Source: Porphyromonas uenonis DSM 23387 = JCM 13868 (GTDB taxonomy: Bacteria; Bacteroidota; Bacteroidia; Bacteroidales; Porphyromonadaceae). From it: 64,000 bases of DNA. The DNA is taken from the NCBI RefSeq assembly GCF_000482365.1, contig NZ_KI535307.1, positions 122,793-186,792 of the forward strand, read 5' to 3'. Every line of letters starts with the position of its first letter. Position 1 is the stretch's first letter. The notes under the pieces are model-generated. The model was not told where the DNA came from. It did no database searches and was given only the letters and a program-made list of their open reading frames with translations. This document shows positions 45,852 to 54,485 of the stretch, one piece after another. A program made the position numbers and the translations under genes.

Positions 45852-46223
45852 TTACTGATGCATCTGTTCTGCCAACCATTCTTTCAAAACAACAGCATGA
45901 TTATATTTCTCGTTTTTTGCGCCATACAGCAAGGTCACGTTATGATCGTGCAACTTCTGCGCACACAAATCTTTAAACTCCTGTGACGCTGAGTTCTCGG
46001 ACAATTCCTGTCTGTATCTCTGTTTGAACTCATCATATCTTTCAGGAGTGTGGGAAAACCATCTTCGAAGTTCATTTGATGGTGCGATCTCCTTAGCCCA
46101 TAAATCAATTTCAGCATTTTCCTTTTTCATTCCTCGTGGCCATAGCTTGTCCACAAGAACACGAAAACCATCTGCTTCAACTGGAGTCTCATAGATCCGC
46201 TTGTATCTCAATTCATTCATCAT
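45852..46223 (-). CDS. DUF488 family protein
   Basis: The 123-aa protein (MMNELRYKRIYETPVEADGFRVLVDKLWPRGMKKENAEIDLWAKEIAPSNELRRWF in shape) is a clear DUF488/YeaO member with the conserved WPRG and WF-H motifs. The function is unknown. I use ATG 46223; the upstream TTG at 46268 lies inside the -7 box. The gene is visibly richer in A+T than its neighbours, which suggests acquisition by transfer. Confidence 0.85.
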   Translation of the reverse strand: MMNELRYKRIYETPVEADGFRVLVDKLWPRGMKKENAEIDLWAKEIAPSNELRRWFSHTPERYDEFKQRYRQELSENSASQEFKDLCAQKLHDHNVTLLYGAKNEKYNHAVVLKEWLAEQMHQ

Positions 46224-46265
46224 GTCTTGTCTCCTTTTTAAGGTGAATTCTCTCGTGGTTAGAGA

Positions 46266-46273
46266 CAAATGTA
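46266..46273 (-). promoter_or_regulatory. -7 box of the DUF488 gene
   Basis: TACATTTG on the minus strand, 43 bases before ATG 46223. It overlaps the only longer start (TTG 46268) and so argues for the shorter protein. A -33 TTG is not evident. Confidence 0.5.
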
Positions 46274-46319
46274 CGAATAAGTCATCATAATACGGCGCTA
46301 TAACCGCACCCCGTAGCGA

Positions 46320-46560
46320 CTCTTACATTTCCACTGATTCCAATTCCTCCCGAGGAAATCGGGAAGCGCCATGGAGCAAATGAAAATCCCCCACGGAGAG
46401 CCGATATAAAAGTTCGGAAGAATGAAATGAAACTTCGGAAGAAGCAAATCAAAGTTCCGGAGAATTTGTTCGTTCCTCACTGAATAATCTCCAATCTCCA
46501 CCGAGGAATTGTCCGATTTCCTTGATAGAGGCATCGACGAACTCATTCTGTCTCGTGCAC
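46320..46560 (-). repeat. Region G: degraded relative of array E
   Basis: Scattered elements such as AACTTCGGAAGAA, TTCCTCCCGAGGAA, AAAGTTCGGAAGAATG and CCGAGGAATTG resemble pieces of arrays E and F, but the 22-23 base period is largely lost. A 134-codon open frame crosses it (46298-46702) but has no family features. Nothing else is seen in this spacer apart from the next promoter box. Confidence 0.5.
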
Positions 46561-46622
46561 CACCCCGCATTTGATGATTGAATCTACGGGGGATATACGT
46601 CTTATAATCTGACCAAAATATG

Positions 46623-46630
46623 TACATTTG
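46623..46630 (+). promoter_or_regulatory. Candidate -7 box of the DUF438 gene
   Basis: TACATTTG matches the consensus, 82 bases before the ATG at 46713. No matching -33 TTG is seen. Confidence 0.45.
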
Positions 46631-46712
46631 CTGACGACTGGTTAACCCTAAGGGGGTGGCCAGCCAGTCTTGATTAGACTGATATAAATTCACTTTAAAC
46701 AATCAGTGAAAT

Positions 46713-47951
46713 ATGAGCGAATTCATACATAACACACCGGATGAGCGCAAGGAGATGCTCAAGGAGATACTCCTGCGCTTACATCAAGGAGAGCAGCCCG
46801 AAGCTCTCAAGCGACAGCTCTCCACACTCCTTCACGCTATTCCTTACCAAGAGGTCGTCGCTGTCGAGGAGGAGCTGATAGCTCAGGGACTACTATCGAC
46901 AGATGAGATACAGCTCTTTTGCGACCACCACTCAGAGATCCTAGAGGGAGCTATAGATGTGAGTGGGGCTAAAGAGGTGCCTGCGGGTCATCCCATGGAC
47001 ACCTTTAGAGCAGAGAATGTAGCCCTAGGAGAAGTAGTCACCGAGTACTATGCTTTGGCAAAGGAGATCAAAGAACAGCACTGCGAGCGTCCGCTCTCAG
47101 AGCTCTTGCTAAGTCTGAGATCTATCTTCAACCGACTGATGGATGTAGACAAGCACTATCTGCGCAAGGAGTACCTCCTCTTCCCGTACTTAGAGCAGCA
47201 TGGAGTGACTGGACCTCCCGTAGTCATGTGGGGCAAGCACGATGAGATTAGGAAGCTACTCAAGAGTGCCATAGCAGTACTCTCTGGGGAGACTTCAGAT
47301 ATGGCATCTCTGAGAGCTCACATCGTGGAGACCTTTGATCCCGCAGTGGAGATGCTGGACAGTATGATCACCAAAGAGGAGATGATCCTCTTCCCCATGA
47401 CACTGGACCTACTGTCGGAGGCTGAGTGGTATCACATTTATCAGGAGACCCCTGAGTTTGGATACTGTCTATATGACCCACAGACTGTATGGAAACCAGA
47501 CGTGGAGGCGGACAACCTGCACTTTCAGTACGAGAGCCATGATGCTATACGGCTGTCTACTGGTGCCTTTAGTGTAGCGGAGCTAGAGGCTCTACTCATC
47601 CACCTCCCGATAGACATCACCTTTGTGGACAAAGACGATAAGGTGCGCTTCTACTCTCACAGCCCCAAGCGAGTCTTCGCTCGCAATAGATCCATCATCG
47701 GTAGAGATGTGCGTATGTGTCATCCGCCCGAAAGTGTCCATGTCGTAGAGACTATCCTTGCGGACTTCAAGAGTGGTCGCCAGAGCTGTGCTAAGTTTTG
47801 GATTGGCAACTTCCGTGGGCGATTTATCTATATAGAGTACACGGCTGTGCGTGATCCCGAGGGTAACTATCTAGGGGTCGTCGAGTGTTCTCAGGATATT
47901 ACTGAGCTACGGCAACTGGAAGGCTCTAGGACTCTTCTGAATTATGACTGA
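46713..47951 (+). CDS. DUF438-hemerythrin-PAS protein
   Basis: In this 412-aa cytosolic protein an N-terminal DUF438 region (about 10-85, LKEILLRLHQGEQPEALKRQLSTLL) is followed by a hemerythrin-like HHE domain (about 90-240). The HHE part has DKHYLRKEYLLFPYLEQHG, WGKHDEIRKLL and KEEMILFPM, giving His/Glu ligands for a di-iron site. A PAS domain completes it (about 285-405, IDITFVDKDDKVRFYS...GVVECSQDITELR). Such proteins are thought to sense oxygen or nitric oxide. It overlaps the DUF1858 gene by eight bases. Confidence 0.88.
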   Translation: MSEFIHNTPDERKEMLKEILLRLHQGEQPEALKRQLSTLLHAIPYQEVVAVEEELIAQGLLSTDEIQLFCDHHSEILEGAIDVSGAKEVPAGHPMDTFRAENVALGEVVTEYYALAKEIKEQHCERPLSELLLSLRSIFNRLMDVDKHYLRKEYLLFPYLEQHGVTGPPVVMWGKHDEIRKLLKSAIAVLSGETSDMASLRAHIVETFDPAVEMLDSMITKEEMILFPMTLDLLSEAEWYHIYQETPEFGYCLYDPQTVWKPDVEADNLHFQYESHDAIRLSTGAFSVAELEALLIHLPIDITFVDKDDKVRFYSHSPKRVFARNRSIIGRDVRMCHPPESVHVVETILADFKSGRQSCAKFWIGNFRGRFIYIEYTAVRDPEGNYLGVVECSQDITELRQLEGSRTLLNYD

Positions 47952-48201
47952 TACGACACCTCTACTCATCACTCCTGAGACCAAAGTCGGGGCGATGCTG
48001 GACCGCTACCCAGAGCTCATTGATACGCTTGTCTCGCTCTCGGATCGATATAGAAATCTGACTAATCCGATACTGCGCAAGACTGTAGCACCTCGTACTC
48101 CGCTCAAGCTCGCAGCTCAGATGGGAGGTGTGGACTTAGCACTACTGGTTAACACGCTACGCCAAGCCGTCGGACAGCCACCGCTTGACTTGCCAAAGTA
48201 G
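47944..48201 (+). CDS. DUF1858 domain protein
   Basis: The 85-aa protein contains ITPETKVGAMLDRYPELIDTLVSLSDRYRNLTNPILRKTVAPRTPLKLAAQMGGVDLALLVNTLR in outline, the DUF1858 fold. The domain also occurs at the N terminus of ScdA/RIC-type iron-sulfur repair proteins, which also carry hemerythrin domains. Translational coupling to the DUF438-hemerythrin gene suggests joint work in nitrosative or oxidative stress. The usual Cys after the NP motif is absent. Confidence 0.82.
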   Translation: MTDTTPLLITPETKVGAMLDRYPELIDTLVSLSDRYRNLTNPILRKTVAPRTPLKLAAQMGGVDLALLVNTLRQAVGQPPLDLPK

Positions 48202-48241
48202 GGCTTATACGTTCGTCTACTTGGGACGAAATCTAGAAAAA

Positions 48242-48277
48242 GGAGACTCAATCGCAACTCGAAGCGGTTGAGTCTCC
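48242..48277 (+). terminator. Bidirectional terminator between DUF1858 and the nucleotidase gene
   Basis: GGAGACTCAA and TTGAGTCTCC form a perfect 10-bp stem with extra GC pairing in the loop. It lies between two converging genes, and the five A residues just before it give a T-run on the minus strand. Confidence 0.85.
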
Positions 48278-48320
48278 TCATGTTTTGCCAGTAAAGGCAT
48301 GGGGGCTGATGAGTGTTTCC

Positions 48321-49802
48321 TCAGCGGATCACGCGGATGTTGTAGCGACTCTTGTAGTCCACCTGGGGCATCTCGGGAAGTGACTTAAGGTACTGGACGA
48401 TCACCTCGGCAGTCGTGATGCCTTGGTTCTTGTCAGGAGCCGAAGTTTGGTAGGTGTAGGCCGCCTGCACATAAGAGCTCGTGGCTAGCGTGTAGAGCTT
48501 GTCTGGATCGATCGGTGTGTCGCTACCAGCGGGAAAGACGGTACAGTCGAGCAGTACGCCCGTGTCGTCAAGCTGGTAGTCCACCCGTAGCCCCGACGTG
48601 TGAGCTGGCGTATTGCTGTCGGTCGTCCAAGCGCGGAGGAAGAACTCCTTGAGCTGTCGTCCCGTCATCGTGAGCACGGTCAGTTCATTGCCAAAGGGAT
48701 CTAGACGAAGGATGTCTTTGAGCGTAATATTGCCCTGTGGCAATTCACCGATGCGTACGCCGCCTGGGTTTTGCATCGCAAAGTCCGCATGGCTATACCA
48801 GCGCTGCGCATCGGCAAAGATAGCCCCCAACGTGTATTTGTCTTGGATCGGGTGCGGATTGGTCGTCACCACTTCGGCAAAGAGCGGATTAGCATTGTAG
48901 CCCTCCACCATGCGTTGCATCTTCTCATTGACCCCACCAGCGTGAGGATCGGCTGGGAGGAGCATCTCTTGGTGCGAGAGCACCTGCCCACCTCTATGTC
49001 GTATCAGTGCGAGGGAGATGTAGTGCGCCTTGTAGCCAGACTGCACGATGGGAACGGACGAGTGCAGATTGTTCGGGTGATCGATGAGCGTGTGCGAGTG
49101 TCCGCCCACGATGAGATCTAGGTAGGGAGCCACCCGCGCCAGTATTGTATCCTCCTGCACGCCAATATGCGTCACAGCTATCTGCAGATCCGAGCAACCC
49201 GCCAAGTAGCGGTAGTTCTTAATCTCCTCGAGTGGCTGGGTGAAAGCTACACCCCGTACATTCTTCGGGTGCGACTCGGGGATGCCTAACTTGCTCAGCT
49301 GAAGTAGCCCCACGACAGAGACCCGCGTACCGTCAGGCATCGTGAAGATCTTGTAGGGCTTCAGGGCAATGCCATAAGAGGGCGATGGAAAGACGTTGGC
49401 CGAGAGGAAGGGGAACTTCGCACGATGCGAAATGTCTCCCAGCCCGTGCTGCCCCAGGTCAAACTCATGATTTCCCAAAGCCGAGGCATCAAAGCGCATC
49501 TCATTCATCAGCTCAATGATCGGTAGCCCCTTCGGCTGGAAGTTGTCATTGATCGGGTTGCCCGTCTGTAGGTCTCCCGCAGCTAGCAGGAGCAGGTTGG
49601 GATAGATCGCCCGCATACTGTCGACCATAAAGGCGATGCGAGGCAACTGATCAATGTTGGCATGGATATCATTGAGTCCTACGACAGCAAGCGTCGACAC
49701 GCCACTCGGCTGTGCCTGCTGCTTGACACGGCAAGCTGACAGGCTCCCCACGAGGAGCAGAAGTAGCGCACCGTAAAGTGTATAGTTAAAGGTCTTTCTC
49801 AT
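48321..49802 (-). CDS. 5'-nucleotidase/UshA-type metallophosphatase lipoprotein
   Basis: The 493-aa protein has a lipobox (GSLSAC, Cys24). The metallophosphatase domain has LNDIHANID, AAGDLQTGNP and ALGNHEFDLG at about 43-120, then VTHIG and GGHSHTLI with metal-binding His residues. The C-terminal 5'-nucleotidase domain starts near HPIQDKYTLGAIFADAQRW and includes MQNPGGVR. It releases phosphate from nucleotides at the cell surface or periplasm. It is third behind ruvB and xseA (17-base gap). Confidence 0.9.
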   Translation of the reverse strand: MRKTFNYTLYGALLLLLVGSLSACRVKQQAQPSGVSTLAVVGLNDIHANIDQLPRIAFMVDSMRAIYPNLLLLAAGDLQTGNPINDNFQPKGLPIIELMNEMRFDASALGNHEFDLGQHGLGDISHRAKFPFLSANVFPSPSYGIALKPYKIFTMPDGTRVSVVGLLQLSKLGIPESHPKNVRGVAFTQPLEEIKNYRYLAGCSDLQIAVTHIGVQEDTILARVAPYLDLIVGGHSHTLIDHPNNLHSSVPIVQSGYKAHYISLALIRHRGGQVLSHQEMLLPADPHAGGVNEKMQRMVEGYNANPLFAEVVTTNPHPIQDKYTLGAIFADAQRWYSHADFAMQNPGGVRIGELPQGNITLKDILRLDPFGNELTVLTMTGRQLKEFFLRAWTTDSNTPAHTSGLRVDYQLDDTGVLLDCTVFPAGSDTPIDPDKLYTLATSSYVQAAYTYQTSAPDKNQGITTAEVIVQYLKSLPEMPQVDYKSRYNIRVIR

Positions 49803-49819
49803 GATCTAGAAATGCTTTG

Positions 49820-51319
49820 TTATGGTTCTTTCAATTGGCTTAGCGTAGCCGAGAGCGTACCCTCAGCTAGGCGCAGCTCTATATCGTCGCCCTCACGAAG
49901 CTGCGAGGGTCTTTTGACCAGGTCGCCCTTGTGGTGCACGATAGCGTAGCCTCGCTGCAGAACCGTCTGCGGGTCCATTGCTCGGATGATCTGCGCCAGG
50001 TGCTCTATCTGCGTGCGCTGTGTGGTCGTAATCTTGCGTTGCTCCTGCAGGCTCTGCTGTCTAGCTTGCCACTCGTTGAGCTGAGCCGTCAGATAACTCG
50101 CATAGCGATGCTTGAACTGCGTCAAGAGCGTATCCCACTGGAGCTGATAGCGCATCGGCAGATAACGCGCAGCACCTGCCAAGCGCTCCCGTTGTGACTC
50201 CAGTAGCGTGTGCTGATTGTGCAGTAGCGTACGAGGAGAAACGGAGAGCTGCTCGCGTAGCAATACCATCTGGCGCTCCTCACGGTGTAGCTGCTCTAGC
50301 GTCGTCTGGCGGAGCAGCTGAGCCAAGCGCTCCAACCCCGTCTGCGCCGTCTGTTTCGCCTCCAGCCAAGATCGCTCCAGTCGCTGATGCGCCTCCTCGA
50401 GGAGCGTGTACTCTGCGCACCAAGCATCAATCACAGCGGTAGCCACTGCCGTAGGGGTTTTGAAGGCTCTGTGCGAAACTAAGTCCACAACGCTCTCGTC
50501 CCGATCGTGCCCAATGCCGCTCCACACAGGGAGCGAAAACTCCGCCACTGCACGAGCTACGGCAAAGTCATCGAAGGTACCCAAGTCAGCCGTGGCACCC
50601 CCACCTCGTATGATGACCACAAGGTCAAAGAGCGTCTCGTGCTGGCGCACCCTTTCGAGTGCTGCGACGATAGACTGCGGCGCACTCTTGCCCTGCATCG
50701 TGGCTCTAAAGAGCGCTTTCTCTATAAAAGGAGCTACCGCACTCTCCTCCAGATGTCTCGTGAAGTCTTGGTAACCAGCAGCCGTCGGCGAGGAGATGAT
50801 GGCGATGCGTCGCAAAGGTCTCGGCATCGGGTGCTGCTTGTTGCGCTCCATCAGCCCCATACGCTCTAGGAGCTGGAGCGTCTCACGTCGCTGTCGTGCC
50901 ACCTCGCCCAGTGTGTAGCTCGGATCGATGTCCTGTATGTCTAGTTGTAGCCCGTAGCGTGGATCATACTTGAGCTCCACGAGCGCCAATATCTTGATTC
51001 CGTCCGTGAGTGGCTGCCCCGTCACCTGCTGGAAGTGCTGCGCGATCTGATTGTAGCGACTAGCCCATATCACGGCCGAGATCTGCGCCGATAGCTCTCC
51101 CCCACCCGACTCTGGGTGCAGCGGGTCCGACACCTTATCTATTAGGTTAAAGTAGCAATGCCCCCGCTGGCTGCGTCCTCGGTAGCCACTCACCTCGCCC
51201 GTAACGTAGTAAAGTCGATTGTAATAGTGGTCAATGCAGCGCTGCAACGAGCCCAGTAGCTCCGTCAGCGTGTACCGCTTGGCTACTAGCTCTGAGGCTT
51301 GCATCTCTAGTGAGGACAT
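49820..51319 (-). CDS. xseA: Exodeoxyribonuclease VII large subunit
   Basis: XseA with small XseB subunits degrades single-stranded DNA. The 499-aa protein has an N-terminal OB domain (VTGEVSGYRGRSQRGHCYFNLID), the catalytic part with SSPTAAGYQDF and IIRGGGATADL, SGIGHDRDESVVD and HRAFKTPTAVA, and a long C-terminal coiled coil. The family is usually about 400-450 aa, so the coiled coil is a little long. No xseB follows; a nucleotidase gene takes that place. Confidence 0.94.
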   Translation of the reverse strand: MSSLEMQASELVAKRYTLTELLGSLQRCIDHYYNRLYYVTGEVSGYRGRSQRGHCYFNLIDKVSDPLHPESGGGELSAQISAVIWASRYNQIAQHFQQVTGQPLTDGIKILALVELKYDPRYGLQLDIQDIDPSYTLGEVARQRRETLQLLERMGLMERNKQHPMPRPLRRIAIISSPTAAGYQDFTRHLEESAVAPFIEKALFRATMQGKSAPQSIVAALERVRQHETLFDLVVIIRGGGATADLGTFDDFAVARAVAEFSLPVWSGIGHDRDESVVDLVSHRAFKTPTAVATAVIDAWCAEYTLLEEAHQRLERSWLEAKQTAQTGLERLAQLLRQTTLEQLHREERQMVLLREQLSVSPRTLLHNQHTLLESQRERLAGAARYLPMRYQLQWDTLLTQFKHRYASYLTAQLNEWQARQQSLQEQRKITTTQRTQIEHLAQIIRAMDPQTVLQRGYAIVHHKGDLVKRPSQLREGDDIELRLAEGTLSATLSQLKEP

Positions 51320-51342
51320 GGCGCAGGGGAAGCGGCTTTTAG

Positions 51343-52389
51343 TTAATCAAAGAGCGAGGTCTCTGGAGGCAAATCCTGCCGATAGGTACGCCCCAAGTGA
51401 GCATACGCCAAGCGTGTCGCCTGCCGTCCCGTACGGGTGCGCTGTATGAAGCCCTCCTGAATGAGAAACGGCTCATACACCTCCTCGATCGTGCCAGGGT
51501 CCTCGCCCATGGCTGTGGCTATGGTGCTCAGTCCGACGGGACCTCCGTCAAACTTGTCGATGATGGTCTTCAGCAACTTGTGATCCGTATGATCCAGACC
51601 ATGCTTATCAATGTGTAGCGCTTCGAGCGCCACCGTCGTAATATCGCTATCGATCACCCCGTTACCCTTGACTTGCGCAAAGTCTCGCACCCGCTTCAGG
51701 AGGGCATTGGCGATACGAGGCGTGCCACGACTACGCAGAGCGATACCCCGAGCGGCCTCCTCCTCGCACGGCACCTCTAGTATGCGAGCCGAGCGCAGCA
51801 CGATGTCCGTGAGCGTATCCACGTCGTAGTACTCTAGATGTAGGTTGATGCCAAAGCGGTCCCGCAACGGAGCCGTCAGCAGACCGCTGCGCGTGGTCGC
51901 CCCCACTAGTGTAAAGGGGTTGAGGTCTATCTGTATGGAGCGCGCTCCTGGCCCTTTGTCGATCATCAGATCGATCCGAAAGTCCTCCATAGCCGAGTAG
52001 AGATACTCCTCCACGGTGTGGCTCAGGCGATGGATCTCATCGATAAAAAGCACGTCACGAGGCTCTAGCGAAGTGAGCAATCCCGCTAAGTCTCCCGCCT
52101 TCTCCAAGACAGGCCCCGAAGTAATCTTCATGCCGACACCGAGCTCGTGCGAGATGATGTGCGAGAGAGTCGTCTTGCCCAGTCCAGGAGGTCCGTAGAG
52201 GAGGACGTGGTCAAGCGCTTCGTCACGGCGACGAGCCGCCTCGACGAAGACCTTCAGATTGTCCACTACATGTCCCTGACCTCGGAAACTGTCGAAGTAG
52301 GAGGGGCGCAACTGCTCCTCCTGCTGTAGATCAGACAAGCTCTGCGGGGGCGTACGCTCCTCGCGAATATCAAATGGATCTCCCTTCAT
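51343..52389 (-). CDS. ruvB: Holliday junction branch migration ATPase RuvB
   Basis: RuvB hexamers drive branch migration with RuvA. The 348-aa protein has [18 protein letters not shown], Walker [10 protein letters not shown] near residue 66, Walker B FIDEIHRL, sensor GATTRSGLL, and the C-terminal winged helix with [10 protein letters not shown]. Start ATG is 52389. It heads ruvB-xseA-nucleotidase. Confidence 0.97.
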   Translation of the reverse strand: MKGDPFDIREERTPPQSLSDLQQEEQLRPSYFDSFRGQGHVVDNLKVFVEAARRRDEALDHVLLYGPPGLGKTTLSHIISHELGVGMKITSGPVLEKAGDLAGLLTSLEPRDVLFIDEIHRLSHTVEEYLYSAMEDFRIDLMIDKGPGARSIQIDLNPFTLVGATTRSGLLTAPLRDRFGINLHLEYYDVDTLTDIVLRSARILEVPCEEEAARGIALRSRGTPRIANALLKRVRDFAQVKGNGVIDSDITTVALEALHIDKHGLDHTDHKLLKTIIDKFDGGPVGLSTIATAMGEDPGTIEEVYEPFLIQEGFIQRTRTGRQATRLAYAHLGRTYRQDLPPETSLFD

Positions 52390-52446
52390 ACGTCAGCAAA
52401 GTTAGCGAAAAAGGGCATAGCCCCCTACTCCTCTTCTTAGTTTCAT

Positions 52447-52497
52447 AAAACAGTTAGTCCCCACACGACTCTACGACGAGAGCGTGTGGGGGCTAAC
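52447..52497 (-). terminator. Terminator of the glutamate mutase operon
   Basis: GTTAGTCCCCACACG and CGTGTGGGGGCTAAC make a 15-bp stem with one G-T pair. On the minus strand it is followed by TGTTTTATG. It lies about 230 bases beyond the DUF4387 stop because the repeat element at 52530-52704 separates them. Confidence 0.75.
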
Positions 52498-52529
52498 GCT
52501 ATATTTAGGAACTATTAAAGCCCTATTTA

Positions 52530-52704
52530 GAGACTGTTGCATAAAGGCGAATCGCTGTGTTGCTTTCGGGATTCGGCTTCGGTCACATACGGAGGTATGC
52601 TCCCTTCAGACCTCACCCTCAGCGCCTTGCGCTTCATCCTTTCTGCAAAGTCTAGACAATCTTGCAAGCAAGATTGTGAGACTGTTGACTTTTGCAACAG
52701 TCTC
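52530..52704. mobile_element. MITE-like 175-bp element with 12-bp terminal inverted repeats
   Basis: The ends GAGACTGTTGCA (52530-52541) and TGCAACAGTCTC (52693-52704) are perfect inverted repeats, flanked on both sides by ATTTA (52525-52529 and 52705-52709), a likely 5-bp target duplication. Inside are three palindromes: CATAC-GGAG-GTATG, CAATCTTGC-AA-GCAAGATTG, and GAGACTGTTG-N7-CAACAGTCTC. No transposase frame fits, so it would be non-autonomous. It sits in the 3' untranslated part of the glm operon. Confidence 0.7.
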
Positions 52705-52730
52705 ATTTAATGTCCGCTAAGCGGTCAGGC

Positions 52731-53051
52731 TTAGTACTGGATGGAGAGACCCATCAGAGGCGCATGCTGCTGCGCACCATAGACGTCGCGCTCACCGAGA
52801 TTGCCCGAGGGGATGGGGCGGACGATGGTACACTTGATCGCCTTGGCTGGGTCGAAGTAGACAATCTTGACGATGTGGTCAGGCTTGATGTGATAGAGGT
52901 CACAGAAAGTCTGCTCGTTGATCGCCTTAGTTGCCTTCACCTGATTGTATATGTCGAAGTCCTTGAAGATGATATCGAAGGTGATCTCATAGGGACCCGA
53001 GTTCTTGCTCCGGATAACGGAGGCTATATCCATTAACTTGTGCTGTGTCAT
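52731..53051 (-). CDS. DUF4387 protein, partner of the AtuA-like protein
   Basis: The 106-aa protein MTQHKLMDIASVIRSKNSGPYEITFDIIFKD, with YHIKPDHIVKIVYFDPAKAIKCTIVRP, fits DUF4387. This small family is nearly always found next to, or fused with, AtuA-like (DUF1446) proteins. It starts 24 bases after the AtuA-like gene and ends the operon. It is probably the small subunit of a two-part enzyme; no catalytic residues can be named. Confidence 0.8.
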   Translation of the reverse strand: MTQHKLMDIASVIRSKNSGPYEITFDIIFKDFDIYNQVKATKAINEQTFCDLYHIKPDHIVKIVYFDPAKAIKCTIVRPIPSGNLGERDVYGAQQHAPLMGLSIQY

Positions 53052-53075
53052 TGCTTGATACGATCTAAAGGTTCA

Positions 53076-54464
53076 CTATTTACGCTGACCATCAGCATAC
53101 TCTACATACTCGACGGGGAAGTACTGCGTGGGGCTCTCCGCCTTGAGCAGGTGATAGAGGCTAAACTCGTAGACCTCACCCATGTGACAGTCAGAGGGCG
53201 AGAAGGGGAAGGCGAGGTTGCCCGCCGTAGCGATACGTCCCTCGTAGCCGAAGTGGAGCATCGTACTACGTGCGAAGCTACAGATCGTGTCGGCCTCCTT
53301 CTGTGTCTTAGCCACTGCCTCGATAACGACCATAAGCTCTGAGCCGATATGCCCATCGATACCCTCGAACATGCTCATGACGCCGTTCTTGCCGTAGATC
53401 TTGAAGTCGAGGTAGTAGTCCTTGATCCCGTAGTTGTCAAAGTTGTCCTTGACACGAGCCTTGACACTCTCGATGATGGAGTCGATCTTGCTGATCATGA
53501 TCGGGTCTGTCGTAGCCGCAACAGAGATAGTGCGGTAGCCTACGAGACGGGTACCCTCGAGCTTGAGGAAGTAACCATCGGTGGGCTCGAAGACGGTACC
53601 AGAGATCTTGACCTTGTTGTCGTCAATCTGCTCGAAGTGACATCCGTGCAGATCGAGCGCACCACCAGGACCAGGCAGATGGTAAGGATCGGTCTTCTCA
53701 TAGAGCGTGTGACCAGCTACAGAGAGGGTCGTACACTTGCGATCCTTGGAAAGTGGCTCGAGGACGAAGTGATCCTTGCGCAGATAGCCAAACATACAGT
53801 CACTACCGCTACCGGGCAATGCGCAGATAGCAGCGCACTCGAGGATCTTACCCATGTGCAGTGCGAGCGCACGGTCGAAGCCCTCCTTGATCGGTAGACA
53901 AGCGAAGACGCTAGGATCGTACGAACGACCTGCGATGATGACGTCAGCACCACCCTTGAGAGCCTCTACAAAAGGCTCCTCGCCCATCTGAGCGACGATG
54001 CGGACGGACTCTTCGATGTCCTTCTTTGTAGCCTCGGGAGCTGGAGCCAGGGGCGTGATGTGTCCCTTGTCAAACTCACGGAGGATGGTCTCTTTGTCAA
54101 ACTCAGAGCGGATGACGGCTAGGCGTAGCGAGAGCTTCTTGTCAGCAATGATCTCTCGTACTATCTCTAGCACCCAGTCCACATGAGCATTAGCACCAGA
54201 GCCACCGGCAGAGCCGACGACTACGGGGATCTTGTTCTCAACACCGGCCTGGATCATGATCTCTAGGTCACGCTTCACGGAGTTGCGATCGGTGAAGCTA
54301 ACGCCTGCCCCTAGATAGTAAGGACCTGGATCTGTCGAACCAGCATCTGCTGCGATGACGTGGGGCTTGCGCTTCATTCCCTCACGAAAGGAAGCCTCGG
54401 GAAATCCATATCCGAGGATCGCTGTCGTGGAGAGTACTCTTATTTCGTCTGTTATTGGAGTCAT
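53076..54464 (-). CDS. AtuA-like (DUF1446) protein of the glutamate mutase operon
   Basis: The 462-aa protein begins with STTAILGYGFPEASFREGMKRKPHVIAADAGSTDPGPYYLG and has VVVGSAGGSGANAHVDWVLE and GGADVIIAGRSYDPSVFA, the DUF1446 pattern. AtuA is named from terpene degradation in Pseudomonas, where its reaction is not defined. Here it follows glutamate mutase and methylaspartase, so a substrate such as mesaconate or citramalate is a reasonable guess. There is no signal peptide. It forms a unit with the DUF4387 gene. Confidence 0.82.
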   Translation of the reverse strand: MTPITDEIRVLSTTAILGYGFPEASFREGMKRKPHVIAADAGSTDPGPYYLGAGVSFTDRNSVKRDLEIMIQAGVENKIPVVVGSAGGSGANAHVDWVLEIVREIIADKKLSLRLAVIRSEFDKETILREFDKGHITPLAPAPEATKKDIEESVRIVAQMGEEPFVEALKGGADVIIAGRSYDPSVFACLPIKEGFDRALALHMGKILECAAICALPGSGSDCMFGYLRKDHFVLEPLSKDRKCTTLSVAGHTLYEKTDPYHLPGPGGALDLHGCHFEQIDDNKVKISGTVFEPTDGYFLKLEGTRLVGYRTISVAATTDPIMISKIDSIIESVKARVKDNFDNYGIKDYYLDFKIYGKNGVMSMFEGIDGHIGSELMVVIEAVAKTQKEADTICSFARSTMLHFGYEGRIATAGNLAFPFSPSDCHMGEVYEFSLYHLLKAESPTQYFPVEYVEYADGQRK

Positions 54465-54485
54465 ATCTCGATATTCTGTTTTATT

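Noticed and set aside
46298..46702. 134-codon open frame on the minus strand
   Set aside because: It covers repeat region G and the promoter of the DUF438 gene, has no family pattern or signal, and its composition follows the repeats.
52540..52690. Small peptide or transposase remnant inside the 175-bp element
   Set aside because: Short frames exist on the minus strand but none has a start with context or transposase motifs; the palindromes explain the sequence better.
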